Shown here in pieces: positions 5,257 through 5,468 of a stretch of 5,468 nt of DNA (its first letter is position 1; the number at the start of each line of letters is the position of its first letter). Origin of the DNA: Methanocorpusculum sp. Its GTDB lineage: Archaea > Halobacteriota > Methanomicrobia > Methanomicrobiales > Methanocorpusculaceae. Below the pieces are notes generated by a model. The model had not been told where the DNA came from, made no database searches, and saw nothing but the letters and a program-made list of their open reading frames with translations. The position numbers were made by a program, and so were the translations under genes. The stretch spans positions 1 to 5,468 of the forward strand of contig DALTYF010000078.1 of assembly GCA_029986195.1 (NCBI GenBank), read 5' to 3'.

Positions 5257-5265
5257 CTTTATACA
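5257..5265 (+). promoter_or_regulatory. TATA box of the 31-residue protein gene
   Basis: CTTTATACA is a close match to the archaeal TATA consensus and is centred 27 bases before the ATG at 5288. Transcription would start at or next to the start codon, giving a leaderless mRNA. No ribosome binding site is present before the ATG, which agrees. Confidence 0.7.
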
Positions 5266-5287
5266 CCCCAAAAGCACATGTAGATTT

Positions 5288-5383
5288 ATGTCACACAAAG
5301 AGGCAAAAAAGGCAGCAGCTCCGGTTGCAGACGCAAAAGTCGAAGCACCGAAGGCAACCGGCAAGCACGCAAAGAAGAACTAA
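5288..5383 (+). CDS. Small basic lysine/alanine-rich protein (31 aa), function unknown
   Basis: The peptide has 31 residues, of which 8 are Lys and 9 Ala, with no Arg, no aromatic residues and no Cys. It begins MSHKEAKK and ends TGKHAKKN. With only three acidic residues it carries a net charge of about +5 and is probably unstructured, resembling the lysine/alanine/proline tails of histone H1-like or nucleic-acid-binding proteins. This similarity is compositional only. The evidence that it is a real gene is the strong TATA box placed exactly 27 bases upstream, as expected for a leaderless transcript. The frame is open further upstream, with an in-frame ATG at 5246, but that start would lie before the TATA box. 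It stands alone on the plus strand, 217 bases after the PEBP gene. I do not recognise it as a named family. Confidence 0.65.
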   Translation: MSHKEAKKAAAPVADAKVEAPKATGKHAKKN

Positions 5384-5406
5384 CTTCCTGCCGTGTACTG
5401 GTTTAA

Positions 5407-5435
5407 TGAACAGATGAGTTTGTGAACAAATGTGT
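5407..5435 (+). repeat. Imperfect direct repeat downstream of the small protein gene
   Basis: TGAACAGATGAGT (5407-5419) recurs as TGAACAAATGTGT (5423-5435), 11 of 13 bases identical, with a 16-base period. No function can be assigned. Confidence 0.4.
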
Positions 5436-5445
5436 GACACCCCCG

Positions 5446-5465
5446 GATATCCAAATACGGATATC
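5446..5465. repeat. Inverted repeat GATATCC-N6-GGATATC at the window edge
   Basis: The two 7-base arms (5446-5452 and 5459-5465) are exact reverse complements around AAATAC. The same bases also make a direct repeat CGGATATC (5444-5451 and 5458-5465). It could be the stem of a terminator after the small gene or the beginning of a repeat element that continues past the window. Confidence 0.5.
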
Positions 5466-5468
5466 GAG

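Noticed and set aside
5246..5287. Earlier in-frame ATG for the 31-residue protein, adding 14 residues
   Set aside because: The extra codons run across the TATA box, so this start would lie upstream of the predicted transcript.
5400..5468. Start of a CRISPR array
   Set aside because: The repeats are only 8-13 bases, with 14- and 16-base periods; no repeat-spacer regularity of CRISPR length is visible.

Overview
This window looks like chromosomal DNA of a methanogenic archaeon, most likely of the order Methanomicrobiales (Methanocorpusculum-like is my best guess, from memory only). The evidence is a methenyl-tetrahydromethanopterin cyclohydrolase gene (mch, methanogenesis), an archaeal Orc1/Cdc6 replication initiator, an archaeal Mrp/NBP35-type ATPase, and TATA boxes placed about 25-30 bases before several start codons. 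Short or absent leaders appear likely for several genes. Oligo-T tracts rather than classical hairpin terminators follow two of the genes.

Layout. Bases 1-565 (minus) hold the first 188 codons of mch, which starts at TTG; its 3' end lies off the left edge. Bases 621-1772 (minus) encode an Orc1/Cdc6 AAA+ protein. It is preceded, 11 bases away and translationally linked, by an unassigned 168-residue protein with a C-terminal zinc ribbon (1784-2290). Bases 2291-2672 are a 382-base non-coding stretch with short repeats, palindromes and a hairpin. Its position next to the orc1 operon makes it a possible but unproven replication origin. Bases 2673-3539 (minus) encode the Mrp-type iron-sulfur carrier ATPase. 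Bases 3642-4508 (minus) encode one protein joining a type 1 RNase H domain to a TrmO/TsaA-type tRNA methyltransferase domain. A divergent promoter region (4509-4611) separates it from a plus-strand PEBP/YbhB-family gene (4612-5070). The right end holds a 217-base gap with G-tracts and a palindrome, then a strong TATA box driving a 31-residue lysine/alanine-rich protein (5288-5383). A short inverted repeat follows at the very edge.

The minus-strand genes cover energy metabolism (mch), replication initiation (orc1 and partner), Fe-S cofactor assembly (mrp) and nucleic-acid processing (RNase H-TrmO). They do not form one obvious pathway. No CRISPR array, insertion sequence, tRNA or rRNA was recognised. 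The points most worth a second look are the RNase H-TrmO fusion, the zinc-ribbon/orc1 pair with its upstream region, the non-canonical motor residues of this Orc1, and the tiny basic protein with a palindromic operator-like site just upstream of its TATA box.
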